A program made the position numbers and the translations under genes. Below the pieces are notes generated by a model. That model made no database searches, had not been told where the DNA came from, and worked only from the letters and a program-made list of their open reading frames with translations. Shown one piece after another: positions 10,196-20,437 of a stretch of 54,205 nt of DNA (positions are counted from its first letter, which is position 1; each line of letters starts with the position of its first letter). The stretch is taken from assembly GCF_022376445.1 (NCBI RefSeq), contig NW_025955227.1:1-54205 (forward strand), in the 5' to 3' direction. This DNA comes from Fomitopsis serialis (Eukaryota; Basidiomycota; Agaricomycetes; Polyporales; Fomitopsidaceae).

Positions 10196-13100
10196 ATGGA
10201 GGTGAGTCCCTCGTCTTCCGCGTGTGCGCAGTCACTCAAGATCGCGCAGAGCATCTTGGACTTCTCGCGGGAGTTCGATGTCTCGGTCATGGACAATGTG
10301 GTCATCGCGTTCTACTCAGGGTCAGGACAGGAAGTGCGTACGATATCGTTCCTCGGACTGTGTGCACCGCTGAACTTGTGCTCCCTGCATGCAGCAACAA
10401 CTGGCCCAGCAAGTCTTGACGCAGTTCCAGGAGAACCCGGACGCATGGACGAGAGTCCCTGACATCCTCGAGCGGTCATCCTTCCCTCAGACAAAAGTAC
10501 GTGTAGTCCGCGATACACGTCATATAACCGTGCTGATGCACTCTATCTCTCCCAGTACATCGGACTACAGATCTTGGAGAAGTTGATCACGACAAGGTGG
10601 AAGTCCCTTCCGGATGGCCAACGGCAAGGTGAGTTCTTGTACGTCCTGTCTGCTGGTCATACTTCATACAATTTTCAGGTATACGAAATTTCGTGGTCGG
10701 CATCAATGTCAAGGTGGCGTCCGATGAGGCGACGATGCGGAGGGAGAAGACGTATCTGAATAAGCTGAACCTGGCACTAGTTCAGGTACTTCGCATTGAA
10801 TGCAGCGGTCCAGGGGTGAAACTGATGTATCGCGTAGGTCCTCAAACAGGAGTGGCCACACAACTGGCCATCATTCATCACAGAGCTCGTCGAATCTTCA
10901 AAAACGAACCTCTCACTTTGCGAGAACAACATGATCATCCTAAAGCTCTTGTCGGAAGAGATCTTCGACTTCTCTGCCGAGCAAATGACACAAGCAAAAG
11001 TGAAGCACTTGAAGAACCAAATGTGTGGCGAGTTCTCGGAAATCTTCAAACTATGCTCCGAGATTTTGGAGGAGGCTCAGAAGACGTCCTTGATCAAGGT
11101 CACTCTGGAGACGCTGCTGAGATTTCTGAATTGGATTCCTCTTGGCTACATATTCGAGACAACTATCATCGACCTTCTGCTCAACAGGGTAAGCCAAAAC
11201 GCGTCGCGACGCGTTCTACGAGTCTAACACGCTGTCTATCGCCCGCAGTTCCTCGAGGCCCCCGAGTTCCGCAATATCACGCTCAAGTGCCTCGCCGAAA
11301 TCGCGGCTCTCAATGTCGGCCCCGAATACGACCCCAAATTCGTCATCTTGTTCGCTATGGTCATGACGTCTGTGAACCGAATGATCCCTCCCAGCACGAA
11401 CATCGCTGCAGCATACTCGGCCGCAGGTGACGCCGGACAGGAGTTGGTTCTCAACCTCGCCTTGTTCTTGTCGAACTTCCTGCAAAATCACCTGCGCGCC
11501 GTAGAAACGGAGGCGAATCGCGACGTGTTGTTGAACGCGCATCTCTATATGGTGAAGATTTCGCAGGTTGACGAACGGGAAATCTTTAAGATCTGTTTGG
11601 AATATTGGCTCAAGCTGGTTTCCGAGCTGTACGAGGAGATTCAGGCGCTTCCCATCGGCGAGAGTGGCTTGCTCATGGGCCTCAGCCTTGGGTCGAGCCA
11701 AAGCATGCTCAACGGGATTTCTCTCCGAAAGAACATCTACAGCGATGTACTTTCGAACTTGCGCTTAGTCGTGATTGAGAAGATGGTCAAGCCTGAAGAG
11801 GTATGCAGTCATTGACTTGCGACCGAGCGTTCGTTCATACTGAATACTCGCACAGGTGCTCATCGTCGAAAACGAGGAAGGCGAGATAGTCCGTGAGTTC
11901 ATGAAGGAGAGCGACACCATTGTCCTCTACAAGTCCATGCGCGAACTGCTCGTCTACCTGACGCATCTCGACGTAAACGACACGGAGAACATCCTGACAG
12001 AAAAGCTTGCCAAACAAGTGGACGGCTCAGAGTGGTCATGGCAGAACCTCAACACGCTCTGCTGGGCCATTGGCTCGATCTCCGGTGCTATGAGTACGTT
12101 CGCGGGCTTGTCCGTTCAAGTGCGCAATACTGACCGTCCACTCTTGTAGACGAGGAGACGGAGAAGCGCTTCCTTGTCACAGTTATCAAGGACTTGCTAG
12201 GTCTCTGTGAGATCAAGCGGGGAAAGGACAACAAGGCTGTTGTCGCGTCAGATATCATGTATATCGTCGGACAATACCCTCGCTTCCTCAAAGCACACTG
12301 GAAGTTCTTGAAGACTGTTGTCAATAAGCTCTTCGAGTTCATGCATGAGACACACGAAGGTATGTATCAACTTCGAAGACTTCACCGCAAAACCCAACCC
12401 TTGCGCCGCTTGACGGCAGTTAGTTCCTGTATGAACATGGCTCTAACGTGCGTCCAGGTGTGCAAGACATGGCGTGCGATACGTTCATCAAGATCGCACA
12501 GAAGTGCAGACGGCACTTCGTCATGCAACAGTCGGGAGAGTCAGAGCCGTTTGTCGATGAGATCCTGCGGTCATTACACCGAATCACAGTCGATCTCGCC
12601 CCTCAGCAGGTTCGTACTGGCGCTCGTTTACTCGGGGCGCCGACTATAGCTGATGTTTGTTTGCTATTGTAGGTCCACACATTCTATGAAGCTGTGGGGT
12701 ATATGATCTCGGCGACGCCGAACAAGCCGCAGCAAGAAAAGCTGATCGCCAAGCTGATGGAGCTACCGAACAACGCTGTACGTCACTGCGGTGCTGGTTC
12801 TACGATGCGACGCCTGATGCTCCTTTCGTCCAGTGGGATTCTTTGATGCAGCAGGCAGCACAGAACATGGACGTACTGTCGAGCGACGATAACATCAAGA
12901 TTCTCTCGAACGTACTCAAGACCAACGTCGCGGCATGCACATCGATTGGCAGCTTCTACCTGCCGCAGATCGGCCGTGTATTCCTCGACATGTTGGGCTT
13001 GTACAAGGCCGTCAGTGGTATCATTAGCGAAAGCGTGGCGCGCGAAGGTTAGCAAACGTGCCCTTTGAACGATGGAGCTACTGATCCATTTTGTGGCTAC

Positions 13101-14338
13101 TAGGCTTGATTGCTACGAAGACGCCGAAAGTTCGGCACTTGCGGACCATCAAGAAGGAGATCTTGAAGCTCATGGAGACGTTCATCAAGAAGGCCGAGGA
13201 TCTCGAGGCCGTGAACATGAACTTCATGCCTCCTCTACTCGATGCTATCCTCGGCGACTACAACCGGAATGTGCCTGCAGCTCGCGATGCGGAGGTCTTG
13301 AATGTCATGGCGACTATCATCGGACGCCTCGGGGTATGTGGCTACGTCTCCGAGTTATGTGTACTCTTGCTAACGGACTGCTTGGTAGCCACTGCTCACG
13401 CCCCAAGTACCCGCAATTTTGGAGGCCGTGTTTGAGCCGACGCTCAACATGATCAACCAAGACTTCGCCGAGTTCCCGGAGCATCGTGCTGGCTTCTTCA
13501 AGCTGCTACGGGCGATTAACCTCAACTGCTTCCCAGGTGGGCGTCACAGCTATCCCGCTAGTTACGAGACTCACTCTTATGCCTAGCCTTGCTCACTGTG
13601 CCTCCGCAACAGTTCAAGCTGTTCATGGACAGCATCATCTGGGCGATAAAGCACACGATGCGAGATATTGCAGAGACCGGGTTGAACTGTACGTGTGACC
13701 GCGTTGTTCCGGTGGCGAATGCTCACCATTCCATAGTGTGTCTCGAGGTCGTCAACAACTTTGCGGGTGCTGACCCACAGGTGTCAAACGCCTTTTTCCA
13801 GCAATATTTCCTCAGTATCATGCAAGATATCTTCTTTGTGCTCACCGACACCGACCACAAGAGCGGCTTCAAGCTCCAGTCTTTGTTGCTTGCTCGCATG
13901 TTCCAGCTGGCTGAGACAAATGCGATCACAGTACCGCTCTTCGACCCCGCGTCGGTGCCGGATCCGTCAATGGGCAACTCGAGGTTCTTGAAGGAGTACA
14001 CCGCCAACTTGCTGAAAACTGCGTTCCCGCACGTGCAATTGTGAGCACTTGTCATCTCAGCATTGTCCCAGATACTGATCCTTCTGCAAATCAGGGGCCA
14101 GATTCAGAACTTCGTGCTTCACCTGGCGGAGTACCACAGCGATATCAATCGCTTCAAGCTGGCGCTGCGGGACTTCCTTATTCAGCTCAAGGAGTTCTCT
14201 GGGGACAACGCGGAGCTATTCCTGGAAGAAAAGGAGGCCGAGGCGCAACAAAAGGCCGAAGACGAGCGCATGGCGGCAATGCGCATCCCGGGCATGCTGA
14301 AGCCTTCGCAGCTAGAAGACAAGGATGAGGATATCTGA
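10196..14338 (+). CDS. XPO1: Exportin-1 (Crm1), nuclear export receptor
   Basis: Nuclear export receptor of the importin-beta (HEAT repeat) family that carries leucine-rich NES cargo out of the nucleus with Ran-GTP. The first exon is only ATGGAG before a GTGAGT donor, and the next reads [14 protein letters not shown]. Conserved segments run the whole length: [73 protein letters not shown]-type [39 protein letters not shown] and [13 protein letters not shown], ending [12 protein letters not shown] at the stop. The cysteine of [10 protein letters not shown] (codon 11594-11596) matches the leptomycin-B reactive cysteine of human and fission yeast proteins. There are more than ten small introns. 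No frame breaks were seen. Confidence 0.96.
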
Positions 14339-14861
14339 AGGACTGCTCCGAACGCGCCGCTGTATGATAGACTCCGTCGACTTGGTGTCATGATTTGGTT
14401 CCACTGCTGCTGAAACGTACTGTATTCTGCCTTCCCCATGCCTCCACCACCCCACCCCCGTCCCTGTCCCCTGTCGCCGTCCCCGTCGCCCCTACCTCAT
14501 TGTAACTTTGTCTCGCAGCAGCAGTGTATAATCGCGCTATCGTCATCTCGCTGTTACCGCATATATGTCCCACATGTACAAGTAGCTTACGACAGGAATA
14601 CGATCGAGGATAATGTATCGTCTGCGTATGTGTGTGCCCCTCCGGAGACTGGAGTCTGGACTGACGCGTAGGACGACGCGTCGACACGTGCTCGCGACAA
14701 TCTGCAATCGACTGAACTCTCATCTTCAGATCTGTCACATCTACGACTCGTTCGCCACTGCAAGGCTACGGCCCCCATCTCAGCTTACACCTCGATTCGA
14801 CATCAATCTCGTCGGCTCACAAGGCCTTCACAGACGAAGTGGGACACGATATAGTATCAAC
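14339..14861. other. Intergenic region between XPO1 and TMA20
   Basis: 523 bp, holding the XPO1 3' UTR and the TMA20 promoter. A pyrimidine-rich run (CCACCCCCGTCCC type) lies at about 14445-14500. No gene is supported. Confidence 0.5.
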
Positions 14862-15607
14862 ATGTTCAAAAAGTACGCTGGACATGTGGATCTAGTCACG
14901 GACGAGCCACGCTAACGGGCTTGGTATAGATTCAGTCCATCGAGCGATGTTTCTGGACAAACGAGTTTGAAGTCATCCGTCCAGCGATCCATACGCTCCG
15001 GGCTCCTTTCCCAGTGGAAGATCGAGCCGGAGCTGCTGGAACAAATCTGGCCCAAGAAAGAGCCGCTGACACTCGTCAAATGGTCAGTGCGGCCCACCCC
15101 ACGCCGCGATTCTCACTGATCGCGTCCGCCGCCCGCCGACCGGCGACAGCAGAGACCACATCTCGCTCTTCACGCTGCACGGCGAGCCGCTCTTCTTCCA
15201 GCACTTCGACGAGCCGTTCTTCCCCACGCTGCGCCTGCTGCACAAATGTACGTGCTCGCTCGTGGCGCGTGCGAGCCGCCGCTGACCGTGTTCCGTGCCT
15301 CGCGCCACCCCCAGACCCGTTCATCCTGCCGACGGTGGGAGTCGACCGCGGGGCGATCCGCTTCCTGCTCGCGGGCGCGCACATGATGTGCCCGGGCATG
15401 ACCTCGAAGGGCGGCTACCTCCCGCCCGCAGACGCCGCGCTGCCCACGGGCACGCCCGTCGCGATACACGCGGAGGGCAAGGAGCACGCGGTGGGCATCG
15501 GTATCACGAAGCTGGGCACGGAGGAGATGAAGGCGGTGAACAAGGGCATCGGGGTCGAGACGGTGACGTACATCGGCGACGACTTTTGGGCGGTGCAGAC
15601 GTTGTGA
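14862..15607 (+). CDS. TMA20: Translation machinery-associated protein Tma20 (MCTS1 family)
   Basis: Ribosome-associated factor with a C-terminal PUA domain that, with its partner Tma22 (DENR), promotes recycling of 40S subunits and re-initiation. The first exon is ATGTTCAAAAA; after a short intron the protein reads FSPSSDVSGQTSLKSSVQR, QWKIEPELLEQIWPKKEP, then HISLFTLHGEPLFFQHFDEP, LPTVGVDRGAIRFLLAGA, IMCPG-like MMCPGMTSKGG and GVETVTYIGDDFWAVQTL at the stop. Introns keep frame at each join (LVKC to RDHISLF). Length about 180 residues, normal for the family. The 3' half is very GC-rich. Confidence 0.95.
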
Positions 15608-17070
15608 GGAAGCCTGCGGCCTGGGGAAGGGGGGATGACGAATGTACTCACAATTGTATGCCAGATAACCTGCGCGGTGTGCGCTGAATGAAGTTCGTGA
15701 TAGCTTATCATTCGCCCCGTGGGGATGGGCGTGGCCCTCGTGCTGGCTGCGTACCGATCACTGTGCTCGTCATAATTGAACGACGGCCGGTGACGCCAAT
15801 GCGTGTGCCTTGTATACGGTCCACCCAAAGCTCCGTATGTCACGCGGGGGGGCGCGTGTAGATCGGTATTAGGTATGTGGTCTGCATTGAATCTGCATTG
15901 CAGCCGAAGCTGAAGCTATCGGTGAATTGAGTGCTAGTTCTCGATCCTCATATGAAAAGCACGCTTGGTCCGTCGTGCGTCTCCTGGGAGAGTACCCGCT
16001 GCCGATTACGCCGCCTGAGAGGCACAGTAACCTTGTACGTGCATAACTTATTCGGTTGTCAATCAAGACAATTATACCGCCTCTAGATGGCAGCTGCCAC
16101 CACGTGTGGCGTCGTAGAAGCCAAGGTCCGTGCGTCCACATAATGTGATTCGCATGTACAGCTTTCTCACTTCCACCGAAGACACCCGGATATGGGAGGC
16201 TCTGATCTCATTCAGTGCTCGTCCACGGTCCACACTGCAAGAAGACGACCACACGGAACCGAGCACAGGGCCCGACCGGCCTTTCCAGGTTTGTCAGGGC
16301 TGTGAACAATGGCTCGACTTGCCCACCGTCCAGACCATCGATATCAGGCGGTGTGTGTCTTCCTCTGCGATTTCTGCGGCTCGACCGCGGGGGAACCCCA
16401 GAACGTCGCCCGCTGCGAACCAATCCGGAGGCGCGACAGAAGCCTGTACTGCTTGGACTTGGCTTGGACGGTAAGTTATCGCAGATGTCTCATGTTCTCC
16501 CACCTGGCGGGCGAGACCAAATGAACGACCCAAGTACGCTAGCTGTCGGACTCCGCCTGGTGTGAATCCGAGCTGCATCGGCGCCCCCCACGGATGGGAC
16601 ATCAAAGACAGCGTCCGAGGCCCTCAGCACGGCTGACTGGACGATCCTCGGTCGCTTTGTGGGGTTAGGACAAGAGTGCGCAGACGAGAAGCTCGACTGC
16701 TCTGGATGCTGCGCTATCTCGTTCGAGTTCAATGTCCGCCTCGTCTTGATTCGGCGGAGGCGTTGCAGGGTGCGGGCGCTCCGAGGATCCCACCGCTGAC
16801 CGGACGTTTGTTGGAGACTCGGCCAGAACAAGATGGCAGTTATTCTGAGGGCCCCGTTGTGGACTACTGGCTGATGCAGCAGACGCACAGCCGAAGCGGT
16901 TGTTTGTGCGTGTTTTATTCCGAGGCCGTTGGACCTGCCATTTGCGGACGGTTTACTCGTGCCGGCCCCTTGGTGGCGGGCTATCTCCGACAGCATTTTG
17001 ACTTTGTGCGCTCGGCTGCCTGCTGACCTCCTCGCTGCCTCACGAACTTCATTTGGGCTCCTCCGTCATC
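15608..17070. other. 1.46 kb without a confident gene
   Basis: Between TMA20 and the SRR1-domain gene. It holds the coding-like stretches listed separately (15885-16480) and a possible one at about 16620-16740 (STADWTILGRFVGLGQECA, then CSGCC). I found no start-to-stop model that joins them. The rest looks like UTR and promoter DNA. Confidence 0.4.
15885..16480 (+). other. Coding-like exons of an unrecognised plus-strand gene
   Basis: An open segment at about 15900-16030 (ELSASSRSSYEKHAWSVVRL, then GEYPLPITPPERHSNL) is followed by a GTACGT donor. A second at about 16145-16290 reads YSFLTSTEDTRIWEALIS and continues through CQGCEQWLDLPTVQTIDIR. A third ends at a consensus GTAAGT donor near 16470. 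Composition and splice sites are gene-like, but I could not find a start or a final exon. It could be a decayed gene. Confidence 0.3.
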
Positions 17071-18291
17071 ATGGCCTCGCAGGATGTGCCGTCATTCGCC
17101 TATTCGGAAGCCTTCACGCCTACGCGTCCTCGGAAGAAGCGCAACAACAGGCCTGCGAGGGACGGCCCCTCCCCGTCGGCGCTGCTCCAGCAGACAACGG
17201 ACGAACTGGCCGCCACCGAGTGGACGAGAGAGTGTAGACGTCCGTGGTGCTCGTCTCCCCGAGCGCGTCGCTGACCGCGTGCCGTCCACAGAAATCCTCC
17301 GCGAGTCGTTGGACGCACTGGGCTTCCGGTGCCCAAGCGTACTCTGCCTTGGCCTGGGCAGCCCGTCCGCGTCGCGTGACGCGCGCGCCCAGCTGGCCTT
17401 CCTCCTTGCCATATGCGACGACCTACGCATCGTAAGCGTCTTCTTCCCGCGTTCGCCTTCCGAGCATGCCACCCACGCCCGTTCACACGTCAGGACCGCG
17501 CGAATGTATCCGTGTACGACCCCGTCTTCGCGGCCGAGGACGTCGCGCTGCTGGCCGCGCTGGGCGTGGCCCCGCTCACGGAGGACAGGGCACGTCCCCG
17601 CCGCTCGCCGGCTCTGCATGGCCCCCGCTGACCTCCTCCCGTGCAGCGTGGCCGCTTCCGCGCGGCGGCCCCCACCGTCGCGTTCATGCCGCATTGCGAC
17701 CTGCAGCTGTACGAGAACCTGTTACGTGAAAACTGGTCAGGCGCGGGCCCGCATGCGGCAGCGGACGCGGACGCGGACGCGGGAGCGGGCCTCTCCAACC
17801 TCGTCCTTATCGCGAACCGCCTAAGCGACTATGCCGAAAGGTGAGTTCAGATCCAGATGATAGGCTGGGGCCCACTCGTGTGCCCAGGGGTGCCTGCGGG
17901 CGATTCTCCTGCATCTGCTCCGCGATCCCGGAGAGGAGTGTGCATGGCTGACGATACTATATCGGGCGTGCACAGCGTCCCGGCGCGGAAGATGTCCGTC
18001 GAGCACCCTTGCGTCTGGCGTCTCGGTGAGTAGATAGGGCTCCCCCTGCCCGCGTGCGCGTCTGGGGCAAGTACAATGCGCTGATACGATGGGTGGGCAG
18101 CGCCGTATCTCGTGTCCCGCAACCTCCCGGCGTGTGCGGCGTATCCGACGGCGTTTAACAACACAGCAGTCCAATATGCACGGGTCGGAGACGCAGGCGA
18201 AGATTTCTGGGAGCTACCACCTCCGACAGACACTTCCAGAGGCGGTTCTGATGAACATGGATGTGGCGTAGCGGGCGGTGGATCAGTCTGA
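17071..18291 (+). CDS. SRR1-like domain protein
   Basis: Contains the SRR1-like domain named after Arabidopsis SRR1 (sensitivity to red light reduced); the fungal role is unclear, with links to heme biosynthesis and stress suggested for relatives. ATG 17071 starts ASQDVPSFAYSEAF, then a basic run (TRPRKKRNNRP). Domain motifs: SVLCLGLGSPSASRDARAQ, VSVYDPVFAAEDVALLAALG, TVAFMPHCDLQLYENLL and LVLIANRLSDYAER, then near the end AYPTAFNNTAVQYA. The last exon runs to TGA 18289-18291. An alanine-aspartate run (17759-17790, GCGGAC repeats) sits between the domain motifs. At least five introns. Confidence 0.85.
17759..17790 (+). repeat. GCGGAC hexanucleotide microsatellite in coding sequence
   Basis: Short in-frame run of GCGGAC/GCGGGA units coding alternating Ala-Asp then Ala-Gly, inside the SRR1-domain gene. 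It can change length without breaking frame. Confidence 0.7.
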
Positions 18292-18799
18292 GCGATGTTT
18301 CATAAGGCCAAGTGTAGCAAGTACTCCTACGTGTGGCCGGCCTGATAAGCGTACGTGGAGAGAGGCAGGGACAGCAATAGAGCAGGAGGTGCCTCCGTGG
18401 GCAGGGTTCGCAAATGAACGTAGTATTGAACGCCATGTGTGACGTGAGCGGGGTGCCGTCATCCACAATGAGCGTGGAGATTGCGCGGGGAGCACTTAAC
18501 CTATAGCGGCGGGGCTCTAGAATGGCGCCTCCCACCAGCCAATCGCAGCAGCCGTGGCCGTGCTGGTCCAGGCGAATTGGCGATCTCCCGGGAATGGAGT
18601 GATGCAACGTCTGCGACGGCCGAGATCAAACACCCTAGATTCCACAAAGCGAACAACGAATTATAGACATGATGCACGGCCAGTGGCATGCATGGCAGAT
18701 ACGGTAGACAGGGTCAGTCACGGGACAGCGCAATCACTGTAACGGGGGAGGGGAGGGGGCAGGCAAGCTAGGCGAGGCGAGCAATATGTACAGGAGTTA
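18292..18799. other. Convergent intergenic region
   Basis: 508 bp between the 3' ends of the SRR1-domain gene and the acidic protein gene. No gene or conserved element was seen. Confidence 0.5.
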
Positions 18800-19732
18800 C
18801 TAGCATTCCTGGATAAGCGAGGGCCGGTAGACACGGGCAGTATCGACGGAAACGGCGTCGTCGTGGTGAGGGGGGAGGGGATCGAGCTCGAACGGGTAAA
18901 AGTACGAATCGTCCGTGTCAATATACACTTGGGGATGGGAGAAATCAGAGCGCTGCCGCCGGTCAGGTGGGAGGGGAACAGAGGCCGGGTCGACCAGCGA
19001 TGACGTCGAGTGGTCGAAGGGCGTCGCCGGAGCATCCGACTCGTCGTCCGAGGTGTCCTCTATAGCGTCGGGCACCGGCAGGTCGTCCACGTCGTCGGCA
19101 TCATAGTAGGGAAGGGGATCGTGGCACTCGAGCCACCTCTGCACGAGCGGCGGCTGGAGGGGCGGATAGGGGATAGGATACGGAATAGGAATGGCATGGG
19201 GGTTAATGTAAAAGCTGGACTGGTCGGCGAGATCGTCTGAGGAGGACATGGGCGAGTACAGGGGACTTAGCAGTTCGTCGTCGTCGTCGGCAGGCAGCAC
19301 CGACACCGAGACACCTCCGTCGCCGTCGTCCGCATCCAAGTCGTCGTCTTCACCACCAAGAGTCTCTAGAAGCGATTCGAGCCACTCATTCTCCGAGTCG
19401 CTGCTGGAGCCAGCCACGGGGTGCGCTCGCGCGTCGGGGTCGGGAAACATGAAGGCGACCTCTTCGTCTTCGGCGCGTGCGTCTGGCGCATCACCTTGTG
19501 TGTGCGTATATGGTACATCATCGTCGCTGTCCGGTACAGCTGCAGCAGCGTCCGAAGGATGAGAGAGAACGATAGAGTTTTTGAGCAGTACCCAGCGGTG
19601 CAAGCTGCAGCTGTCCCTCACGCCGGTGCCGACGACGGACTGCAGCTTGGTGCGGGCCATGCTGAACAAAGACGGGGACGGAGACGAAACGGGCGACTGA
19701 GAAGCCATCGCAAAACGCGGGCAGGTCAGCAT
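18800..19732 (-). CDS. Acidic low-complexity protein, unknown function
   Basis: A single uninterrupted frame of 310 residues from ATG 19732. A second in-frame ATG at 19708 (MASQSPVSSPSPSLF) is an equally good start and would give 302 residues. A more ordered N-terminal part (MARTKLQSVVGTGV, SLHRWVLLKNSIV) is followed by long acidic and Ser/Pro-rich stretches, a Pro/Ile/Tyr-rich patch (IPIPYPIPYPPLQPP) and repeated Asp runs. It has no membrane segment and no known domain. The composition resembles conserved hypothetical proteins of mushroom fungi, but I cannot name a family. Antisense reading frames here are shadows of the biased codons. Confidence 0.75.
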   Translation of the reverse strand: MLTCPRFAMASQSPVSSPSPSLFSMARTKLQSVVGTGVRDSCSLHRWVLLKNSIVLSHPSDAAAAVPDSDDDVPYTHTQGDAPDARAEDEEVAFMFPDPDARAHPVAGSSSDSENEWLESLLETLGGEDDDLDADDGDGGVSVSVLPADDDDELLSPLYSPMSSSDDLADQSSFYINPHAIPIPYPIPYPPLQPPLVQRWLECHDPLPYYDADDVDDLPVPDAIEDTSDDESDAPATPFDHSTSSLVDPASVPLPPDRRQRSDFSHPQVYIDTDDSYFYPFELDPLPPHHDDAVSVDTARVYRPSLIQEC

Positions 19733-20437
19733 ATATGCGGTGTCGGGAGTCGGTTGAGCGACACGAGAGGGATAGGGGACAGCGTTCTACGGTGGTTGCG
19801 GTAAGCGAGGGGTCACACGAGGCACGGCAGAGAGACATACACGTACGAGGCCAGGGGTGGAGGAGACTTGGGCGGTGTTACCGGTGTATACGGTAGACGA
19901 TGAAGGGCTCGAACAGGATGGTGCCGTTCTTGGATTTATGGACGGACGTGTTAACCATGCTTGTTCCGTTGGCTCGCCAGACTGGAGGTGGGTAGTCGGG
20001 GCGAATCACGAAAGAAGAGGGTTGCGGGGGGACGAACGCGCGGACGGAGCGTTGTGTTTAGGCGAACATGGTGGCTGATGGGAGGCAGTCGCTGGCGAGG
20101 AGTCACCTCCCCCGACGCCTTATAACGATCCGTGACCGCACGGTGACTCAAGCCCCCAATCCAGTCCCCGGCGCCTCCGCTCGCTCGGGCCTCGCGGCGT
20201 CTCCCGGGTCCGCGCCAGGGAGGTCCCGCGGCCAGCCAGCCAGTCGCAGCAGCCCCGCCAGTGGCGGTTGCTGCCTGCCTGCGCCTCACCAGAGCACGCG
20301 AGCCCGCACCAGCCACGCCTCATCGCCAGCGTCGCAGCAATCACACCATCCGCCGCATTCCTAGTACAACAACATGCGCGAGAATTAATGACGAACACCA
20401 CTCCGCTATGTACACCGTCCGACGCGCAATGGCAGCC
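19733..20437. other. Intergenic region upstream of the acidic protein
   Basis: 705 bp between the start of the acidic protein and the CDC27 stop. It is GC-rich around 20150-20330. No gene is supported. Confidence 0.5.

Noticed and set aside
16490..16996. 168-codon minus-strand frame
   Set aside because: No family motif and no splice or start context; it overlaps plus-strand coding-like segments and comes from GC-rich sequence.
17084..17824. 246-codon plus-strand frame rich in Arg and Ser
   Set aside because: Shadow of the SRR1-domain exons in another frame; composition is that of shifted GC-rich codons.
19248..19562. Ser-rich plus-strand frame
   Set aside because: Antisense of the Asp/Glu-rich codons of the acidic protein.
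20068..20364. GC-rich open frames on both strands upstream of the acidic protein
   Set aside because: No motif, no splice sites; promoter-like DNA.
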